DNA of 64,000 bases from Paludibacteraceae bacterium (GTDB taxonomy: Bacteria > Bacteroidota > Bacteroidia > Bacteroidales > Paludibacteraceae), in assembly GCA_024399955.1 (NCBI GenBank), contig JAKSNH010000002.1:62001-126000 (forward strand), read 5' to 3'. The stretch's first letter is position 1, and each line of letters begins with the position of its first letter. The notes below the pieces were generated by a model that saw nothing but the letters and a program-made list of their open reading frames with translations, had not been told where the DNA came from and ran no database searches. A program made the position numbers and the translations under genes. Positions 1 to 10,271 of this stretch are shown here, piece after piece.

Positions 1-1
1 G

Positions 2-238
2 GAATTATTAGAGGCTACTCAGACTATTGAGCGCGAACTGGGACGAACGCATAAATCGTCCTTTGACCCTGCTACTCAAACCTTTGACTACAAAGACCGT
101 ACCATCGATATTGATTTGATTCAGGCTTTTGACGATTCGGGTTGTGAGATTATCCTGCAAACTCCCCCTCTCACGCTCCCTCATCCTCGCATGACCGACC
201 GTCCCTTTGTCCTCCAGCCCCTTCAGCAAATGATTTGA
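2..238 (+). CDS. folK: HPPK (FolK), 3' end only
   Basis: The window opens inside this gene; 78 C-terminal codons are visible before the TGA at 236-238. The frame reads LLEATQTIERELGR, then RTIDIDLIQAFDD, then LTLPHPRMTDRPFVLQPL, which are the C-terminal signatures of 6-hydroxymethyl-7,8-dihydropterin pyrophosphokinase. The IDIDL segment is in the position of the family's Mg-binding aspartates (HPPK signature), and LPHPRMxxRxFVLxPL is the conserved tail. The enzyme transfers pyrophosphate from ATP to the pterin in folate synthesis. A hairpin terminator follows at 261-297, so it is the last gene of its unit and is separate from the ribosomal operon. The start and N-terminus lie outside the window. 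Confidence 0.9.
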   Translation, partial: ELLEATQTIERELGRTHKSSFDPATQTFDYKDRTIDIDLIQAFDDSGCEIILQTPPLTLPHPRMTDRPFVLQPLQQMI

Positions 239-260
239 TTCATTGACGAGAACGTTGACT

Positions 261-297
261 AAAATGGCAATTTCTACCCGAAGTTGCCATTTTTTTT
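261..297 (+). terminator. Rho-independent terminator after folK (copy 1 of a dispersed hairpin)
   Basis: The arms AAAATGGCAA and TTGCCATTTT enclose a short loop (TTTCTACCCGAAG) and are followed by T8. The same arms and nearly the same loop recur at 55484-55518 and 57336-57370, and more loosely at 45286-45320. Confidence 0.85.
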
Positions 298-346
298 AGA
301 TGAAAATGCAGAAAAATGCAGAAAAAATGAATTTTTCTATAGAAAT

Positions 347-379
347 ATTTGCACAATCCAAAAAAAAGTTGTAATTTTG
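347..379 (+). promoter_or_regulatory. Bacteroidota-type promoter of the ribosomal operon
   Basis: A TTTG at 347-350 and a TAATTTTG at 372-379 match the Bacteroidota -33 (TTTG) and -7 (TAnnTTTG) elements with about 21 nt between them. The same core, an A-rich run followed by GTTGTAATTTTGC, is present before the efflux operon (27978) and the large secreted gene (47712). It leaves a leader of roughly 140 nt before rpsL. Confidence 0.8.
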
Positions 380-384
380 CACGC

Positions 385-523
385 TTTTTCCGGCGTGTGT
401 GTACGCACATACGTATATATGCGAGGATGTGGACACGCGAAAGAGCGCATAAATAAAAGGAAAGAAAGTCTAAGGGACTTCAAAAATAACAAACATTAAT
501 TATTAACAAACAATCAAGTTACA
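385..523 (+). promoter_or_regulatory. Long 5' leader of the str-type operon
   Basis: The untranslated stretch between the promoter and rpsL contains short self-complementary segments (TGTGTGTACGCACATA near 397-412, and ATGCG...CGCAT across 419-451). This could be an r-protein autoregulatory site, as is common in str operons. I see no match to a leader I can name, and no reading frame that looks real. Confidence 0.4.
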
Positions 524-904
524 ATGCCTACAATTCAACAATTAGTTAGAAAAGGAAGAGCAGAACTGATCGACAAGAGCAAAAGCCCTGCACTGGACAA
601 CTGCCCACAACGTCGTGGCGTATGTGTACGCGTTTACACAACAACTCCTAAAAAGCCTAATTCCGCAATGCGTAAGGTGGCACGTGTTCGTTTGACGAAC
701 CAAAAGGAAGTGAATGCTTACATTCCGGGTGAAGGTCACAATTTACAAGAGCACAGTATCGTTATGGTACGTGGTGGTCGTGTAAAAGACCTGCCAGGTG
801 TACGTTACCACATCGTTCGTGGTACTTTGGATACCGCCGGTGTAGCTAACCGCTTACAACGTCGTAGTAAATACGGCGCTAAACGCCCAAAGGTGAAAAA
901 GTAA
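524..904 (+). CDS. rpsL: Ribosomal protein S12
   Basis: This 126-aa protein is full length for S12, the decoding-centre protein of the 30S subunit. The conserved [17 protein letters not shown] block and [11 protein letters not shown] block are present. Lysines at about residues 43-44 and 88 are the wild-type residues whose replacement gives streptomycin resistance in other bacteria, so this copy looks streptomycin-sensitive at these sites. Asp89, the residue methylthiolated in some bacteria, is present. It is the first gene of a continuous plus-strand translation operon, 133 nt upstream of rpsG. Confidence 0.98.
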   Translation: MPTIQQLVRKGRAELIDKSKSPALDNCPQRRGVCVRVYTTTPKKPNSAMRKVARVRLTNQKEVNAYIPGEGHNLQEHSIVMVRGGRVKDLPGVRYHIVRGTLDTAGVANRLQRRSKYGAKRPKVKK

Positions 905-1037
905 AACACACCAATCAGTAATTTCTGCAAACAAACAACTAACTAAAAGTCCCATATTGGGAACAGATTAACTGGGTTGATCGGTTGAGTAAGGTGCAAA
1001 CCTGAAGCGATTACAACCACAAAACAAGTAAACAACA

Positions 1038-1514
1038 ATGAGAAAAGCAAAACCGAAAAAACGTGTCATCCTGCCGGATCCCGTTTATGGAGAGGTAATG
1101 GTTGCTAAATTTGTGAACCACCTCATGCTCGATGGTAAGAAGAATACCTCCTATGGTGTTTTCTATACCGCTCTGGACCTCGTTGGCCAGAAGATGAAGG
1201 ACAGCGAAAAAGCTGCCTTGGATATCTGGAAAGAGGCTCTGGATAACATTACTCCTTTGGTCGAGGTTAAGTCTAAACGTATCGGCGGTGCTACATTCCA
1301 AGTACCTACCGAGATTCGCGCTGACCGCAAGGAGTCAATTGCAATGAAGAATATGATCGCCTTCGCTCGTAAACGTGGTGGTCACTCAATGGCCGAGAAG
1401 TTGGCAGCCGAAATCATGGATGCCCTCAATAGCCAAGGTGGCGCCTTCAAGCGTAAGGAAGATATGCATCGTATGGCTGAGGCCAACCGTGCATTCGCAC
1501 ATTTCCGCTTCTAA
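1038..1514 (+). CDS. rpsG: Ribosomal protein S7
   Basis: The 158-aa product begins [18 protein letters not shown] and contains the family block MLDGKK and the helix region around [17 protein letters not shown]7 nucleates assembly of the 30S head and lines the E site. The 133-nt gap from rpsL contains GTCCCA-TAT-TGGGAAC, a small hairpin near 949-964. In other bacteria S7 controls its own operon through RNA in this position; that is known for the family and only inferred here. fusA follows 32 nt downstream. Confidence 0.98.
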   Translation: MRKAKPKKRVILPDPVYGEVMVAKFVNHLMLDGKKNTSYGVFYTALDLVGQKMKDSEKAALDIWKEALDNITPLVEVKSKRIGGATFQVPTEIRADRKESIAMKNMIAFARKRGGHSMAEKLAAEIMDALNSQGGAFKRKEDMHRMAEANRAFAHFRF

Positions 1515-1546
1515 AGGTATTTAAGGTATTAGTCTATATTTAGGAA

Positions 1547-3667
1547 ATGGCAAAGCACGACTTGACATATAATAGAAATATCGGTATCATGGCTCACATT
1601 GATGCCGGTAAGACTACAACCTCAGAGCGCATCCTGTTCTATACCGGTCTGACTCATAAGATTGGTGAAGTGCACGATGGCGCTGCTACGATGGACTGGA
1701 TGGAGCAGGAGCAAGAGCGTGGTATAACTATCACCTCTGCTGCTACTACCACCTACTGGCCTTATCTGGGACAGAAATACAAAATCAACCTTATTGACAC
1801 TCCGGGTCACGTAGATTTTACGGTAGAGGTAGAGCGTTCGCTTCGTATCTTGGATGGTGCCGTTATGGCATTATGTTCGGTAGGTGGCGTACAACCTCAA
1901 TCAGAGACCGTTTGGCGTCAGGCTGATAAGTATAATGTTCCTCGCATCTGCTATGTCAATAAGATGGACCGCAGCGGTGCTAACTTCTACGACGTAGTTC
2001 GCCAAATCCACGAAGTATTAGGTGCTACTCCTTGCCCCATTCAAATTCCTGTGGGTGCAGAAGAAAGTTTCAAAGGCGTAGTGGACTTGGTTAAGATGAA
2101 GGCTATTATTTGGCACGACGAAACAATGGGTGCCGAATACAAAGAAGAAGCTATCCCTGCTGACTTACAAGCAGAGGCAGAAGAATGGCGCGATAAGATG
2201 CTCGAGACGGTGGCAGAGTTTGATGACACCCTGATGGAGAAATACCTCGGCGGTGACCTCGACTCTATTACCGAAGAAGAGATCCGCGCTGCTATTCGCA
2301 AAGGTACAATTAAGATGGCTATCTTCCCTGTTATCTGCGGCTCAAGCTTTAAGAACAAAGGTGTACAAACAATGTTGAACGCTGTTTGCGCTTACTTGCC
2401 AAGCCCGCTGGATACAGAGGAGATACATGGTAAAGATCCCAAGGATGCTGACAAAGTGATTGTTCGTCACCCTAACGAGGATGAACCTCTCTGCGCATTA
2501 GCCTTTAAGATTGCTACTGACCCGTATGTAGGACGTTTGTGCTACTTCAGAGTTTACTCCGGTAAACTGGAGGCCGGCACCTATGTTTATAATACGCGCT
2601 CAGGCAAGCGCGAGCGCATATCTCGTATCTTCCAGATGCACTCCAACCACCAGAACCCCGTGGATGTAATCTGCGCCGGTGATATAGGTGCCGGAGTGGG
2701 CTTCAAGGACATCCGCACGGGTGATACCTTATGCTCGGAAGGTGCACAGATAACCCTCGAGTCGATTGAGTTCCCCGCTCCCGTTATCGGTATCAGCGTT
2801 GAACCTAAATCGCAGGCAGATGTGGATAAATTAGGTATCGGACTGAGCAAACTGGCTGAGGAAGATCCTACCTTCACCGTTAAGACCGACGAACAAACAG
2901 GTCAAACCGTCATCTCCGGTATGGGTGAGTTGCACTTGGAAATCATCATTGACCGTCTGCGTCGTGAGTTCAAAGTGGAATGTAACCAAGGTCGTCCTCA
3001 AGTGGCTTACCGCGAGGCTATCAGCCAAGCCGTTGAGCTGCGTGAGACCTACAAGAAACAAACCGGTGGTCGTGGTAAGTTCGCTGACATGATCGTTCGC
3101 GTTGAACCGGCTGATGAGGACTTTGATGGCACATTGCAGTTCGTGGATATCGTCAAAGGTGGTGATATACCTAAGGAATACATCCCGGCTATCCAAAAAG
3201 GTTTTGAAACGGCTATGAAGTCAGGCGTATTGGCCGGCTTCCCACTAGATAAACTGAAGGTAACCGTTATCGATGGTTCATTCCACCCGGTTGACTCCGA
3301 CCAATTGTCCTTTGAGATCTGCGCACAAATAGCATTCAAGAATGCTTGCACCAAAGCTAAACCCGTATTGATGGAGCCTATCATGAAGATTGAGGTGGTA
3401 ACACCTGAAGAGAACATGGGTGACGTCATCGGCGATTTGAACAAACGTCGTGGACAAGTAGAAGGTATGGACACCGCTCGCACGGGCGCTCGTATCATCA
3501 AAGCTAAAGTACCATTGAGCGAGATGTTCGGATACGTAACCGCTTTGCGTACAATCACCAGTGGCCGCGCTACCAGCAGTATGGAGTTCTCTCACTACGA
3601 GGCCGTAAGCAGCACAATCGCTAAAGCCGTTCTGACGGAATGCGGCGGACGAGCTGAACTGGTATAA
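1547..3667 (+). CDS. fusA: Elongation factor G
   Basis: The 706-aa translocation GTPase is full length. The G1 motif AHIDAGKTT is at about residues 16-24, the switch I segment RGITITSAA follows, G3 is DTPGHVDF and G4 is NKMD. The C-terminal domains IV-V include [14 protein letters not shown] and the tail [20 protein letters not shown]. It moves tRNA and mRNA on the ribosome at the cost of GTP. The gene sits between rpsG and rpsJ, and tuf is absent from this cluster. The 141-nt gap after it holds unusual palindromic and CTAG-rich DNA (see findings). Confidence 0.98.
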   Translation: MAKHDLTYNRNIGIMAHIDAGKTTTSERILFYTGLTHKIGEVHDGAATMDWMEQEQERGITITSAATTTYWPYLGQKYKINLIDTPGHVDFTVEVERSLRILDGAVMALCSVGGVQPQSETVWRQADKYNVPRICYVNKMDRSGANFYDVVRQIHEVLGATPCPIQIPVGAEESFKGVVDLVKMKAIIWHDETMGAEYKEEAIPADLQAEAEEWRDKMLETVAEFDDTLMEKYLGGDLDSITEEEIRAAIRKGTIKMAIFPVICGSSFKNKGVQTMLNAVCAYLPSPLDTEEIHGKDPKDADKVIVRHPNEDEPLCALAFKIATDPYVGRLCYFRVYSGKLEAGTYVYNTRSGKRERISRIFQMHSNHQNPVDVICAGDIGAGVGFKDIRTGDTLCSEGAQITLESIEFPAPVIGISVEPKSQADVDKLGIGLSKLAEEDPTFTVKTDEQTGQTVISGMGELHLEIIIDRLRREFKVECNQGRPQVAYREAISQAVELRETYKKQTGGRGKFADMIVRVEPADEDFDGTLQFVDIVKGGDIPKEYIPAIQKGFETAMKSGVLAGFPLDKLKVTVIDGSFHPVDSDQLSFEICAQIAFKNACTKAKPVLMEPIMKIEVVTPEENMGDVIGDLNKRRGQVEGMDTARTGARIIKAKVPLSEMFGYVTALRTITSGRATSSMEFSHYEAVSSTIAKAVLTECGGRAELV

Positions 3668-3808
3668 AAAAAGGTAACACCTTATATATAATAACGCGTA
3701 CGTACGCGTAGGACTCAAGCAAATGACTCTTTGAGAACCACGTACTACGCAATAGTATTAATCACTAGTAAGCTAGTAACTAGTAAACTAGACAAACAAC
3801 AAACAACA

Positions 3809-4114
3809 ATGAGTCAAAAAATTCGTATTAAACTCAAATCGTTCGATCACAACCTGGTGGATAAATCCGCAGAGAAGATCGTGAAGACCGTTAAAGCAAC
3901 GGGTGCTGTAGTAAGTGGTCCTATTCCATTGCCAACACACAAACGTATTTTCACCGTTAACCGCTCAACCTTCGTTAACAAGAAATCGCGTGAGCAATTC
4001 GAACTGGCTAACTACAAACGTCTGATTGACATCTATAGCTCCAACCAAAAAACCGTTGAGGCTTTGATGAAACTGGAACTGGCAAGCGGCGTTGAGGTCG
4101 AGATTAAGGTCTAG
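3809..4114 (+). CDS. rpsJ: Ribosomal protein S10
   Basis: I place the start at the ATG of [15 protein letters not shown], giving 101 aa, the normal S10 length. A longer in-frame ATG at 3731 would add 26 residues rich in Thr, Leu and Lys that are translated from the CTAG repeat and match nothing in the family. The segment [14 protein letters not shown] is the conserved S10 loop. S10 is a 30S head protein and also the NusE partner of NusB in antitermination. A strong stem-loop follows before rplC. Confidence 0.97.
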   Translation: MSQKIRIKLKSFDHNLVDKSAEKIVKTVKATGAVVSGPIPLPTHKRIFTVNRSTFVNKKSREQFELANYKRLIDIYSSNQKTVEALMKLELASGVEVEIKV

Positions 4115-4127
4115 TATAAAACAAAGG

Positions 4128-4177
4128 GTACTTCCGACGGAAAGACTACGACAGGAGAACCCGTCGGCGAGAGTACT
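4128..4177 (+). promoter_or_regulatory. Two-part stem-loop between rpsJ and rplC
   Basis: The arms GTACT (4128-4132) and CCGACGG (4134-4140) pair with CCGTCGG (4161-4167) and AGTAC (4172-4176), leaving a roughly 20-nt loop. No T-run follows, so it is not a typical terminator. Its place inside the S10 operon suggests an r-protein binding or processing site; that role is inferred. Confidence 0.55.
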
Positions 4178-4210
4178 TAATCACTAATAATTAATTAAAT
4201 CCACAAAAAA

Positions 4211-4825
4211 ATGTCAGGATTATTAGGTAAAAAAATCGGAATGACTTCCGTTTTCGGTGCTGATGGCAAAAATATTCCATGCACCGTTATCGAGTGTGGT
4301 CCTTGCGTTGTTACCCAACTGAAAACAGTGGAGAAAGACGGCTATAAAGCTGCTCAGGTAGGTTTCATGCCAAAGAGCGAGAAACATACCACGAAGGCTG
4401 AAGCCGGTCATTTCAAGGCTGCTGGAGTACAACCCATGCGCTACCTCGCAGAGTTTGACTTCGAGCAAGAAGTTAAACTGGGTGATACCATTACGGTATC
4501 GATGTTCGAAGAGAACACATTCGTAGATGTTATCGGCATCTCGAAAGGTAAAGGTTACCAAGGCGTTGTTAAACGTCACGGTTTTGGTGGTGTAGGTCAA
4601 TCTACCCACGGTCAGGATGACCGCCTTCGTGCACCCGGTTCAGTTGGTGCTTGCGCTTATCCTAGCCGTATCTTCCCGGGTACCCGCATGGCTGGTCACA
4701 TGGGACAAGAACGCGTAACTGCTCAGAACCTCCTCGTTCTCAAAGTAATTCCCGAGTACAACTTGATTATGGTCAAGGGTTCTATCCCGGGTGCTAAAAA
4801 CAGTATTGTAACGATTAACAAGTAA
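4211..4825 (+). CDS. rplC: Ribosomal protein L3
   Basis: The 204-aa protein starts [15 protein letters not shown] and carries the conserved loop [20 protein letters not shown] that reaches toward the peptidyl transferase centre. The glutamine in GQSTHG lies where PrmB methylates L3 in Escherichia coli. L3 is one of the early assembly proteins of the 50S subunit. rplD follows after only 7 nt. Confidence 0.97.
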   Translation: MSGLLGKKIGMTSVFGADGKNIPCTVIECGPCVVTQLKTVEKDGYKAAQVGFMPKSEKHTTKAEAGHFKAAGVQPMRYLAEFDFEQEVKLGDTITVSMFEENTFVDVIGISKGKGYQGVVKRHGFGGVGQSTHGQDDRLRAPGSVGACAYPSRIFPGTRMAGHMGQERVTAQNLLVLKVIPEYNLIMVKGSIPGAKNSIVTINK

Positions 4826-4832
4826 TTGACGT

Positions 4833-5459
4833 ATGGAAATTAGTATTTTGAATCAAGCCGGTGAAGCTACCGGTAAGAAGATCAAACTGAATGCTGAGAT
4901 CTTCGGTATCGAGCCTAACGACCATGCTATCTACTTGGACGTTAAGCAATTCTTGGCAAACAACCGCCAAGGCACAGCTAAAGCTAAACAACGTAGTGAG
5001 AACGCTCACTCTACTCGTAAACTCGGTCGCCAGAAAGGTGGAGGCGGAGCTCGTCCGGGTGATTTGAAATCGCCGGTACGCGTAGGTGGTGGTACCATCT
5101 TTGGTCCCGTTCCTCGTGACTATAGCTTCAAACTGAATCACAAACTCAAACAACTCGCTCGCCGCTCCGCTTTGTCTCTGCGCGCTAAACAAAAAGAGAT
5201 TATCGTTCTCGATACACTCACGTTTGACGCTCCTAAGACCAAGGCTATGGTTGAGGTTCTCAATAACCTCAAAATCGCCGGTAAGAAAGTATTGTTCGTA
5301 ATGCCGGAGGTTAACCCCGTTGTTATGAAGAGTGCTAACAACATTGAGCGCACTAATGTGACTACAGTTAACGAACTGAATACCTATTCAATCATGAACT
5401 CAAACGCCGTTGTTATGCTCGTTGATAGCGTAAAGGCAATTGAGGCAACTTTAGCATAA
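4833..5459 (+). CDS. rplD: Ribosomal protein L4
   Basis: The 208-aa protein has the extended loop [20 protein letters not shown] that enters the exit tunnel, and the globular core ending in [17 protein letters not shown]4 helps form the constriction of the nascent peptide tunnel; loop changes there alter macrolide response in other bacteria. In enterobacteria L4 represses the S10 operon, but no equivalent site can be proved here. AAGGAGG precedes the next start (rplW) by a few bases, one of the few clear Shine-Dalgarno sites in this operon. Confidence 0.97.
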   Translation: MEISILNQAGEATGKKIKLNAEIFGIEPNDHAIYLDVKQFLANNRQGTAKAKQRSENAHSTRKLGRQKGGGGARPGDLKSPVRVGGGTIFGPVPRDYSFKLNHKLKQLARRSALSLRAKQKEIIVLDTLTFDAPKTKAMVEVLNNLKIAGKKVLFVMPEVNPVVMKSANNIERTNVTTVNELNTYSIMNSNAVVMLVDSVKAIEATLA

Positions 5460-5471
5460 GGAGGTAAGATT

Positions 5472-5762
5472 ATGGCAATTATTATTAAACCTATCGTCAC
5501 CGAAAAGATGACCGCCGCCGGCGAAAAGTTGAACCGTTATGGTTTTCAGGTAATCCGCACAGCCAATAAGGTGGAAATCAAAAAGGCTGTCGAAGAAATG
5601 TACAATGTTCAAGTGGTTGACGTTAATACGTTAATCCAAGGCCCCAAGGCTCAGCAACGCTACACCAAGAGTGGGCTCATTCGCGGTGAGAAGCAAGCCT
5701 ATAAGAAGGCTATTGTGACATTGAAAGAAGGTGAAACAATCGATTTTTATAGCAATATTTAA
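5472..5762 (+). CDS. rplW: Ribosomal protein L23
   Basis: The 96-aa protein begins [14 protein letters not shown] and contains the family segment [21 protein letters not shown]23 lies at the tunnel exit and is the docking point for trigger factor and signal recognition particle. It is 12 nt after rplD and 2 nt before rplB, consistent with tight translational coupling. Confidence 0.97.
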   Translation: MAIIIKPIVTEKMTAAGEKLNRYGFQVIRTANKVEIKKAVEEMYNVQVVDVNTLIQGPKAQQRYTKSGLIRGEKQAYKKAIVTLKEGETIDFYSNI

Positions 5763-5764
5763 CA

Positions 5765-6589
5765 ATGGCTGTACGTAAATTTAAACCCTCTACACCGGGG
5801 CAAAGACACAAAGTTATTGGCGCGTTTGAAACAATTACCGCAAGCGCACCAGAGAAGTCTCTCGTGTTCGGTAAAGCCAAAACGGGTGGTCGTAACCATT
5901 CTGGTAAAATGACCATGCGCTATATTGGTGGTGGACACAAGCAGAAATATCGCGTAATTGACTTCAAACGCAACAAAGATGGTGTACCCGCAATCGTTAA
6001 GACTATCGAGTATGATCCGAACCGCTCGGCTCGTATCGCTCTGTTGTTCTATGCTGATGGCGAGAAGCGTTACATGCTGGCTCCTAACGGCCTGCAAGTT
6101 GGTCAACAAGTATTATCCGGAAGCGGTATCGCTCCCGAAGTTGGAAACAGTCTTCCTTTGTCCGAGATTCCTCTGGGAACACTCGTGCATAACATCGAGC
6201 TTCGTCCCGGTCAGGGCGCTCAGATGGTTCGTTCCGCAGGTGTGTTCGCACAACTTGCCGGTCGTGAAGACAAGTATGCTCTGATTAAGTTACCTTCAGG
6301 TGAGCTTCGTAAGATCCTCGCTGCTTGTAAGGCAACGGTAGGTGTTGTTGGTAATTCGGACCACGCCCTGGAAAAGAGTGGTAAAGCCGGTCGTAACCGT
6401 TGGTTCGGTCGTCGTCCACGCAACCGCGGTGTGACAATGAACCCTGTAGATCACCCAATGGGTGGTGGTGAAGGCCGCGCAAGTGGTGGACATCCACGTA
6501 GCCGCAAGGGCTTGTTAGCTAAGGGTTACAAGACTCGTCATCCGAAAAATCAAAGCAATCAATACATCATTGAAAGACGTAAAAAATAA
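5765..6589 (+). CDS. rplB: Ribosomal protein L2
   Basis: This 274-aa protein is full length. The C-terminal signature [20 protein letters not shown] contains the histidine (VDHP) tied to peptidyl transferase activity in the family, and [15 protein letters not shown] precedes it. L2 bridges the subunits and binds domain IV of 23S rRNA. It is packed between rplW (2 nt) and rpsS (19 nt). Confidence 0.98.
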   Translation: MAVRKFKPSTPGQRHKVIGAFETITASAPEKSLVFGKAKTGGRNHSGKMTMRYIGGGHKQKYRVIDFKRNKDGVPAIVKTIEYDPNRSARIALLFYADGEKRYMLAPNGLQVGQQVLSGSGIAPEVGNSLPLSEIPLGTLVHNIELRPGQGAQMVRSAGVFAQLAGREDKYALIKLPSGELRKILAACKATVGVVGNSDHALEKSGKAGRNRWFGRRPRNRGVTMNPVDHPMGGGEGRASGGHPRSRKGLLAKGYKTRHPKNQSNQYIIERRKK

Positions 6590-6608
6590 CCTATAAAAAA
6601 GAGAAATT

Positions 6609-6875
6609 ATGAGTCGTTCATTAAAGAAAGGTCCATTTATCGACCGTAAACTTGAAGACAAGGTGATCGCAATGAATGAGTCTAACAAGAAAGAAGTTGT
6701 TAAGACTTGGTCGCGCGCCAGTATGATCTCTCCTGATTTTGTAGGTCATACGATTGCCGTTCACAACGGAAATAAGTTCATCCCTGTATACGTAACGGAG
6801 AATATGGTAGGTCATAAACTCGGTGAGTTCGCTCCTACTCGTACCTTCCGTGGTCACTCAGGAAATAATAAGTAA
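6609..6875 (+). CDS. rpsS: Ribosomal protein S19
   Basis: The 88-aa product [19 protein letters not shown] has the S19 N-terminus and the block TFRGHSG at its C-terminus. S19 sits in the head of the 30S subunit, next to S13, and contacts the A-site finger region. It follows rplB in the standard S10 gene order; a 39-nt gap leads to rplV. Confidence 0.97.
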   Translation: MSRSLKKGPFIDRKLEDKVIAMNESNKKEVVKTWSRASMISPDFVGHTIAVHNGNKFIPVYVTENMVGHKLGEFAPTRTFRGHSGNNK

Positions 6876-6914
6876 TCCACTAATCATTCACAACAATTAA
6901 AAATTTTTTAGACT

Positions 6915-7319
6915 ATGGGTGCTAGAAAACACAACACAGCTGAAGCAATGAAAGAAGCTCGTAAAAACGAGTACTTTGCTAAGCTCAATAATGTTCCTAC
7001 CAGTCCGCGAAAAATGCGCCTTGTTGCTGACATGATTCGTGGTCTCGAAGTGAACCGTGCCCTCGGTGCACTGCATTTCTCCACCAAGGAGGCTAGCCGC
7101 GCACTCGAGAAAGTTCTCAAATCTGCCATCGCTAACTGGGAAGTTAAGACCGGTAAAAAAGCAGATTCTGAAACTCTGTATGTAAGTAAAGTTATGGTAG
7201 ACGGCGGTATGTCACTTAAGCGTCTCCAGACCGCTCCTCAAGGTCGTGGATACCGTATCCGCAAACGCTCTAACCATATTACAATCTATGTAGATACCAA
7301 AACTAATAAAGCTGAGTAA
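6915..7319 (+). CDS. rplV: Ribosomal protein L22
   Basis: The 134-aa protein contains [19 protein letters not shown] and the beta-hairpin region [20 protein letters not shown] that projects into the exit tunnel. The N-terminus ([20 protein letters not shown]) is somewhat longer than in enterobacteria, as is common in Bacteroidota. Four nucleotides separate its stop from rpsC. Confidence 0.97.
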   Translation: MGARKHNTAEAMKEARKNEYFAKLNNVPTSPRKMRLVADMIRGLEVNRALGALHFSTKEASRALEKVLKSAIANWEVKTGKKADSETLYVSKVMVDGGMSLKRLQTAPQGRGYRIRKRSNHITIYVDTKTNKAE

Positions 7320-7323
7320 GACT

Positions 7324-8073
7324 ATGGGACAAAAAATTTCGCCAATTAGTAACCGTCTGGGTATAGTACGCGGATGGGACAGCAACTGGTTCGGAAGTAA
7401 GAAGAACTACGGTGATACGATCCTTGAAGATCAAAAGATCCGTGATTACTTGAACGCCCGTCTTGCTGAGGCTAGCATTAGCCGTATCGTAATAGAGAGA
7501 ACTCTTAAACTTGTGACCGTAACTGTCTGCACTGCTCGCCCCGGGTTCATCATCGGTAAGGGTGGACAAGAAGTTGACAAATTGAAAGAGGAACTGAAGA
7601 AAATCACTAAACAAGACGTTCAGATCAACATCTACGAAGTTAAACGTCCTGAATTGGATGCTACCATCGTAGCCCAAAAGGTTGCTAAACAACTCGAGGG
7701 TAAAATCGCTTATCGTCGTGCCGTTAAGATGGCCATCGCATCCACTATGCGTATGGGCGCTGAAGGTATCAAAATCCAAATTAGTGGTCGTCTGAATGGT
7801 GCCGAAATCGCACGTTCCGAGATGTATAAAGAGGGGCGTACTCCTCTGCATACGCTCCGTGCTGACATCGACTACTGCCATGTAGGCGCTCTCACTAAAG
7901 TGGGTATCCTTGGCGTCAAGGTTTGGATCTGCCGCGGTGAAGTTTATGGCAAGAAAGATCTTGCTCCTAACTTTGCAGCAGAGAAGGGTGGCGCACGTGG
8001 CGACCGTCGTGATGACCGTCGTGGTGATCGTCGTGATCGTCGTGGTGATTTCCGCAGAAACAAAAAACAATAA
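7324..8073 (+). CDS. rpsC: Ribosomal protein S3
   Basis: This 249-aa protein begins [14 protein letters not shown]. The KH RNA-binding domain shows the GxxG loop in [12 protein letters not shown] (about residues 76-87). The C-terminal region has [14 protein letters not shown], then a low-complexity tail of repeated DRR and GDRRD units (about residues 224-245), encoded by imperfect CGTCGTGA repeats at about 8003-8050. S3 and S4/S5 form the mRNA entry helicase site. The charged tail is a lineage variation, not a sign of damage. Confidence 0.97.
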   Translation: MGQKISPISNRLGIVRGWDSNWFGSKKNYGDTILEDQKIRDYLNARLAEASISRIVIERTLKLVTVTVCTARPGFIIGKGGQEVDKLKEELKKITKQDVQINIYEVKRPELDATIVAQKVAKQLEGKIAYRRAVKMAIASTMRMGAEGIKIQISGRLNGAEIARSEMYKEGRTPLHTLRADIDYCHVGALTKVGILGVKVWICRGEVYGKKDLAPNFAAEKGGARGDRRDDRRGDRRDRRGDFRRNKKQ

Positions 8074-8099
8074 GTTTAACCGATTTGTAGATTACAGTT

Positions 8100-8531
8100 A
8101 TGTTACAACCTAAGAAAACAAAATTCCGCCGTTCGCAAAAAGGCCGTATTAAAGGCAATGCTCAGCGCGGCAACGAGCTCGCATTTGGCTCGTTCGGTAT
8201 CAAGAGTCTTGGTACCATCTGGTTGACAGGTCGTCAAATCGAAGCAGCTCGTGTGGCAGTCACTCGTTATATGCAACGTCAGGGTCAAGTTTGGATCCGC
8301 GTTTTCCCGGATAAACCTATTACTAAGAAACCATTGGATGTCCGTATGGGTAAAGGTAAAGGTGCTCCTGAAGGATTCGTTGTTCCATTGGCACCGGGTC
8401 GCATCATCTTCGAAGTAGATGGCGTACCTTACGAGGTAGCTAAAGAGGCTTTGCGCCTTGCAGCTCAAAAACTTCCGATTACAACCAAATTTGTCGTAAG
8501 ACGTGATTACGACGCAACCCAACTCATTTAA
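8100..8531 (+). CDS. rplP: Ribosomal protein L16
   Basis: The 143-aa protein starts [19 protein letters not shown] and includes [20 protein letters not shown], the loop near the A-site tRNA whose arginine is hydroxylated in some bacteria. L16 is required for a late step of 50S assembly. It is followed 10 nt later by rpmC. Confidence 0.97.
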   Translation: MLQPKKTKFRRSQKGRIKGNAQRGNELAFGSFGIKSLGTIWLTGRQIEAARVAVTRYMQRQGQVWIRVFPDKPITKKPLDVRMGKGKGAPEGFVVPLAPGRIIFEVDGVPYEVAKEALRLAAQKLPITTKFVVRRDYDATQLI

Positions 8532-8541
8532 CAAAAGGATT

Positions 8542-8736
8542 ATGAAAACAGCTGAAATTAAAGAACTCACAACGGCTGAGATTCAAGAGCGTTTGGCTAC
8601 CGAGAAGGAAAACCTCGTTCGTATGAAACTTAACCACAGTATTTCGCCGCTAGACAATCCGTTGCAGATTAAGGTTGCTCGTAAGACAATCGCTCGTCTC
8701 GCAACAGAACTGCGTGCAAGAGAAATTAACAAGTAA
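8542..8736 (+). CDS. rpmC: Ribosomal protein L29
   Basis: The start chosen is the ATG of [18 protein letters not shown] after AAAAGGATT, giving 64 aa; the upstream ATG at 8503 lies inside rplP and would add 13 unrelated residues. L29 is a two-helix protein beside L23 at the tunnel exit. The C-terminus [14 protein letters not shown] is typical. Confidence 0.95.
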   Translation: MKTAEIKELTTAEIQERLATEKENLVRMKLNHSISPLDNPLQIKVARKTIARLATELRAREINK

Positions 8737-8749
8737 AAAATCGACAGAA

Positions 8750-9004
8750 ATGGAAAGAAATCTTAGAAAAGAGCGTCAGGGTATCGTTACTTCCAACAAG
8801 ATGGATAAGACTATCGTCGTAGCCGTTAAGTGGAAAGAGAAACACCCTATTTATGGCAAGTTTGTCAATAAAACTCGCAAGTTCCACGTTCATGACGAGA
8901 AACAAGAGGCAGGTATCGGAGATACCGTTCGCATTATGGAGACTCGTCCTCTGAGCAAAACTGTTCGTTGGCGTTTAACTCAAATTATTGAAAGGGCTAA
9001 GTAA
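8750..9004 (+). CDS. rpsQ: Ribosomal protein S17
   Basis: Starting at [20 protein letters not shown] gives 84 aa, the normal length; a longer frame from 8675 overlaps rpmC and is not S17-like. The OB-fold blocks [18 protein letters not shown] and [15 protein letters not shown] are present. S17 binds the lower body of 16S rRNA. Two nucleotides separate it from rplN. Confidence 0.96.
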   Translation: MERNLRKERQGIVTSNKMDKTIVVAVKWKEKHPIYGKFVNKTRKFHVHDEKQEAGIGDTVRIMETRPLSKTVRWRLTQIIERAK

Positions 9005-9006
9005 TT

Positions 9007-9372
9007 ATGATACAACAAGAAACAAGACTGACTGTTGCAGACAACAGCGGAGCAAAAGAAGCATTATGCATTCGCGTTCTTGGTGGTACCGGTAAGCGCT
9101 ATGCCTCTCTGGGTGACACCATCGTAGTAGCTGTTAAGGGCGTTATCCCTGGCAGCGAAGTTAAGGACGGTAGTGTATCGCGCGCCATCGTGGTTCGCGT
9201 TAAGAAAGAAGTTCGTCGTGCAGACGGCAGTTACATCCGCTTTGATGATAACGCTTGCGTGCTCATCGCCAATACCGGTGAATTGCGCGGAAGCCGTATC
9301 TTCGGACCTGTAGCTCGTGAACTTCGTCAAACGAACATGAAAATTATTTCTTTGGCACCTGAAGTGCTTTAA
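9007..9372 (+). CDS. rplN: Ribosomal protein L14
   Basis: The 121-aa product begins [18 protein letters not shown] and contains the family motif [21 protein letters not shown]14 is a 50S interface protein and the binding partner of the silencing factor RsfS. Gene order rpsQ-rplN-rplX is the standard spc order. Confidence 0.98.
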   Translation: MIQQETRLTVADNSGAKEALCIRVLGGTGKRYASLGDTIVVAVKGVIPGSEVKDGSVSRAIVVRVKKEVRRADGSYIRFDDNACVLIANTGELRGSRIFGPVARELRQTNMKIISLAPEVL

Positions 9373-9392
9373 TCACTTAAATTTTTACAGTA

Positions 9393-9701
9393 ATGGCAAA
9401 ATTACATATTAAGAAGGGTGATATCGTTTACGTAAACGCAGGTGCTTCAAAGGGCAAAACCGGTCGCGTACTGGAAGTGCTCGTAGAGAAACAGCGTGCT
9501 ATCGTAGAGGGTGTCAACATGGTTAGCAAAGCTACCAAACCCAATGCTAAGAATCCACAAGGTGGAATAGTTAAGAAGGAGAGTCCTATCCATATCTCCA
9601 ACCTCAACCCCGTAGAAGACGGTAAACCCGTTCGCGTAGGTCGTGTTGTAAAGGATGGTAAACTCGTCCGCGTAAGTAAAAAAACTGGTAAAGAACTTTA
9701 A
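9393..9701 (+). CDS. rplX: Ribosomal protein L24
   Basis: The 102-aa KOW-domain protein reads [20 protein letters not shown], followed by GKTGRVLEV, the KOW core, and ends with the basic tail [12 protein letters not shown]24 is one of the two initiators of 50S assembly. Three nucleotides separate it from rplE. Confidence 0.97.
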   Translation: MAKLHIKKGDIVYVNAGASKGKTGRVLEVLVEKQRAIVEGVNMVSKATKPNAKNPQGGIVKKESPIHISNLNPVEDGKPVRVGRVVKDGKLVRVSKKTGKEL

Positions 9702-9704
9702 GCA

Positions 9705-10247
9705 ATGAATACAGCAAGCATGAAACAAGATTATCAGGAGCGCATTGTACCCATCCTGATGAAGGAGTTCAACTACACCACTGTTATGCAGTGCCCGAAA
9801 CTCCAGAAGATCGTCCTCAACCAAGGACTCGGCGAAGCTGTGGCTGATAAGCACATCATTGACGTCGCTCAACAAGAGATGACTCTGATTGCAGGTCAAA
9901 AGGCCGTTGCTACAGTTTCTAAGAAAGATATTGCTAACTTCAAGGTTCGTAAGAAAATGCCTATCGGCGTTCGCGTTACTCTTCGTGGAGAGCGTATGTA
10001 CGAGTTCTTGGAGCGTTTGGTTCGCGTTGCCCTGCCACGTATCCGTGACTTCAAAGGTATCGCTAACAAGTTGGATGGCCGTGGAAACTATACCCTCGGT
10101 ATTCAAGAGCAAATTATCTTCCCCGAAATCAACATTGATAACATCACCAAACTGCTGGGTATGAACATCACCTTCGTTACCACCGCTAAGACGGATGAAG
10201 AAGGTTTTGCTCTGCTTCGCGAGTTCGGTCTGCCTTTCAAAAAGTAA
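9705..10247 (+). CDS. rplE: Ribosomal protein L5
   Basis: The 180-aa protein has [19 protein letters not shown] and the segment [20 protein letters not shown]5 binds 5S rRNA and contacts S13 across the subunit interface. Two start codons are possible, 9705 (MNTASMKQ) and 9720 (MKQDYQER); I keep the first, which follows rplX by 3 nt. Confidence 0.97.
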   Translation: MNTASMKQDYQERIVPILMKEFNYTTVMQCPKLQKIVLNQGLGEAVADKHIIDVAQQEMTLIAGQKAVATVSKKDIANFKVRKKMPIGVRVTLRGERMYEFLERLVRVALPRIRDFKGIANKLDGRGNYTLGIQEQIIFPEINIDNITKLLGMNITFVTTAKTDEEGFALLREFGLPFKK

Positions 10248-10271
10248 GTAACCTTAAAAACGTAATCAATT

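Noticed and set aside
8..229. Minus-strand ORF over the folK end
   Set aside because: It lies antisense to the clear FolK C-terminus and has no motif.
284..499. 71-aa plus ORF over the operon promoter
   Set aside because: It spans the terminator tail, the -33/-7 promoter and the leader.
3731..3808. N-terminal extension of S10
   Set aside because: The extra residues come from the CTAG-rich repeat and match no S10 protein.
7303..8070. 255-aa minus ORF opposite rpsC
   Set aside because: It is an antisense shadow of a ribosomal protein; Thr-rich runs come from the Arg/Asp repeats on the other strand.
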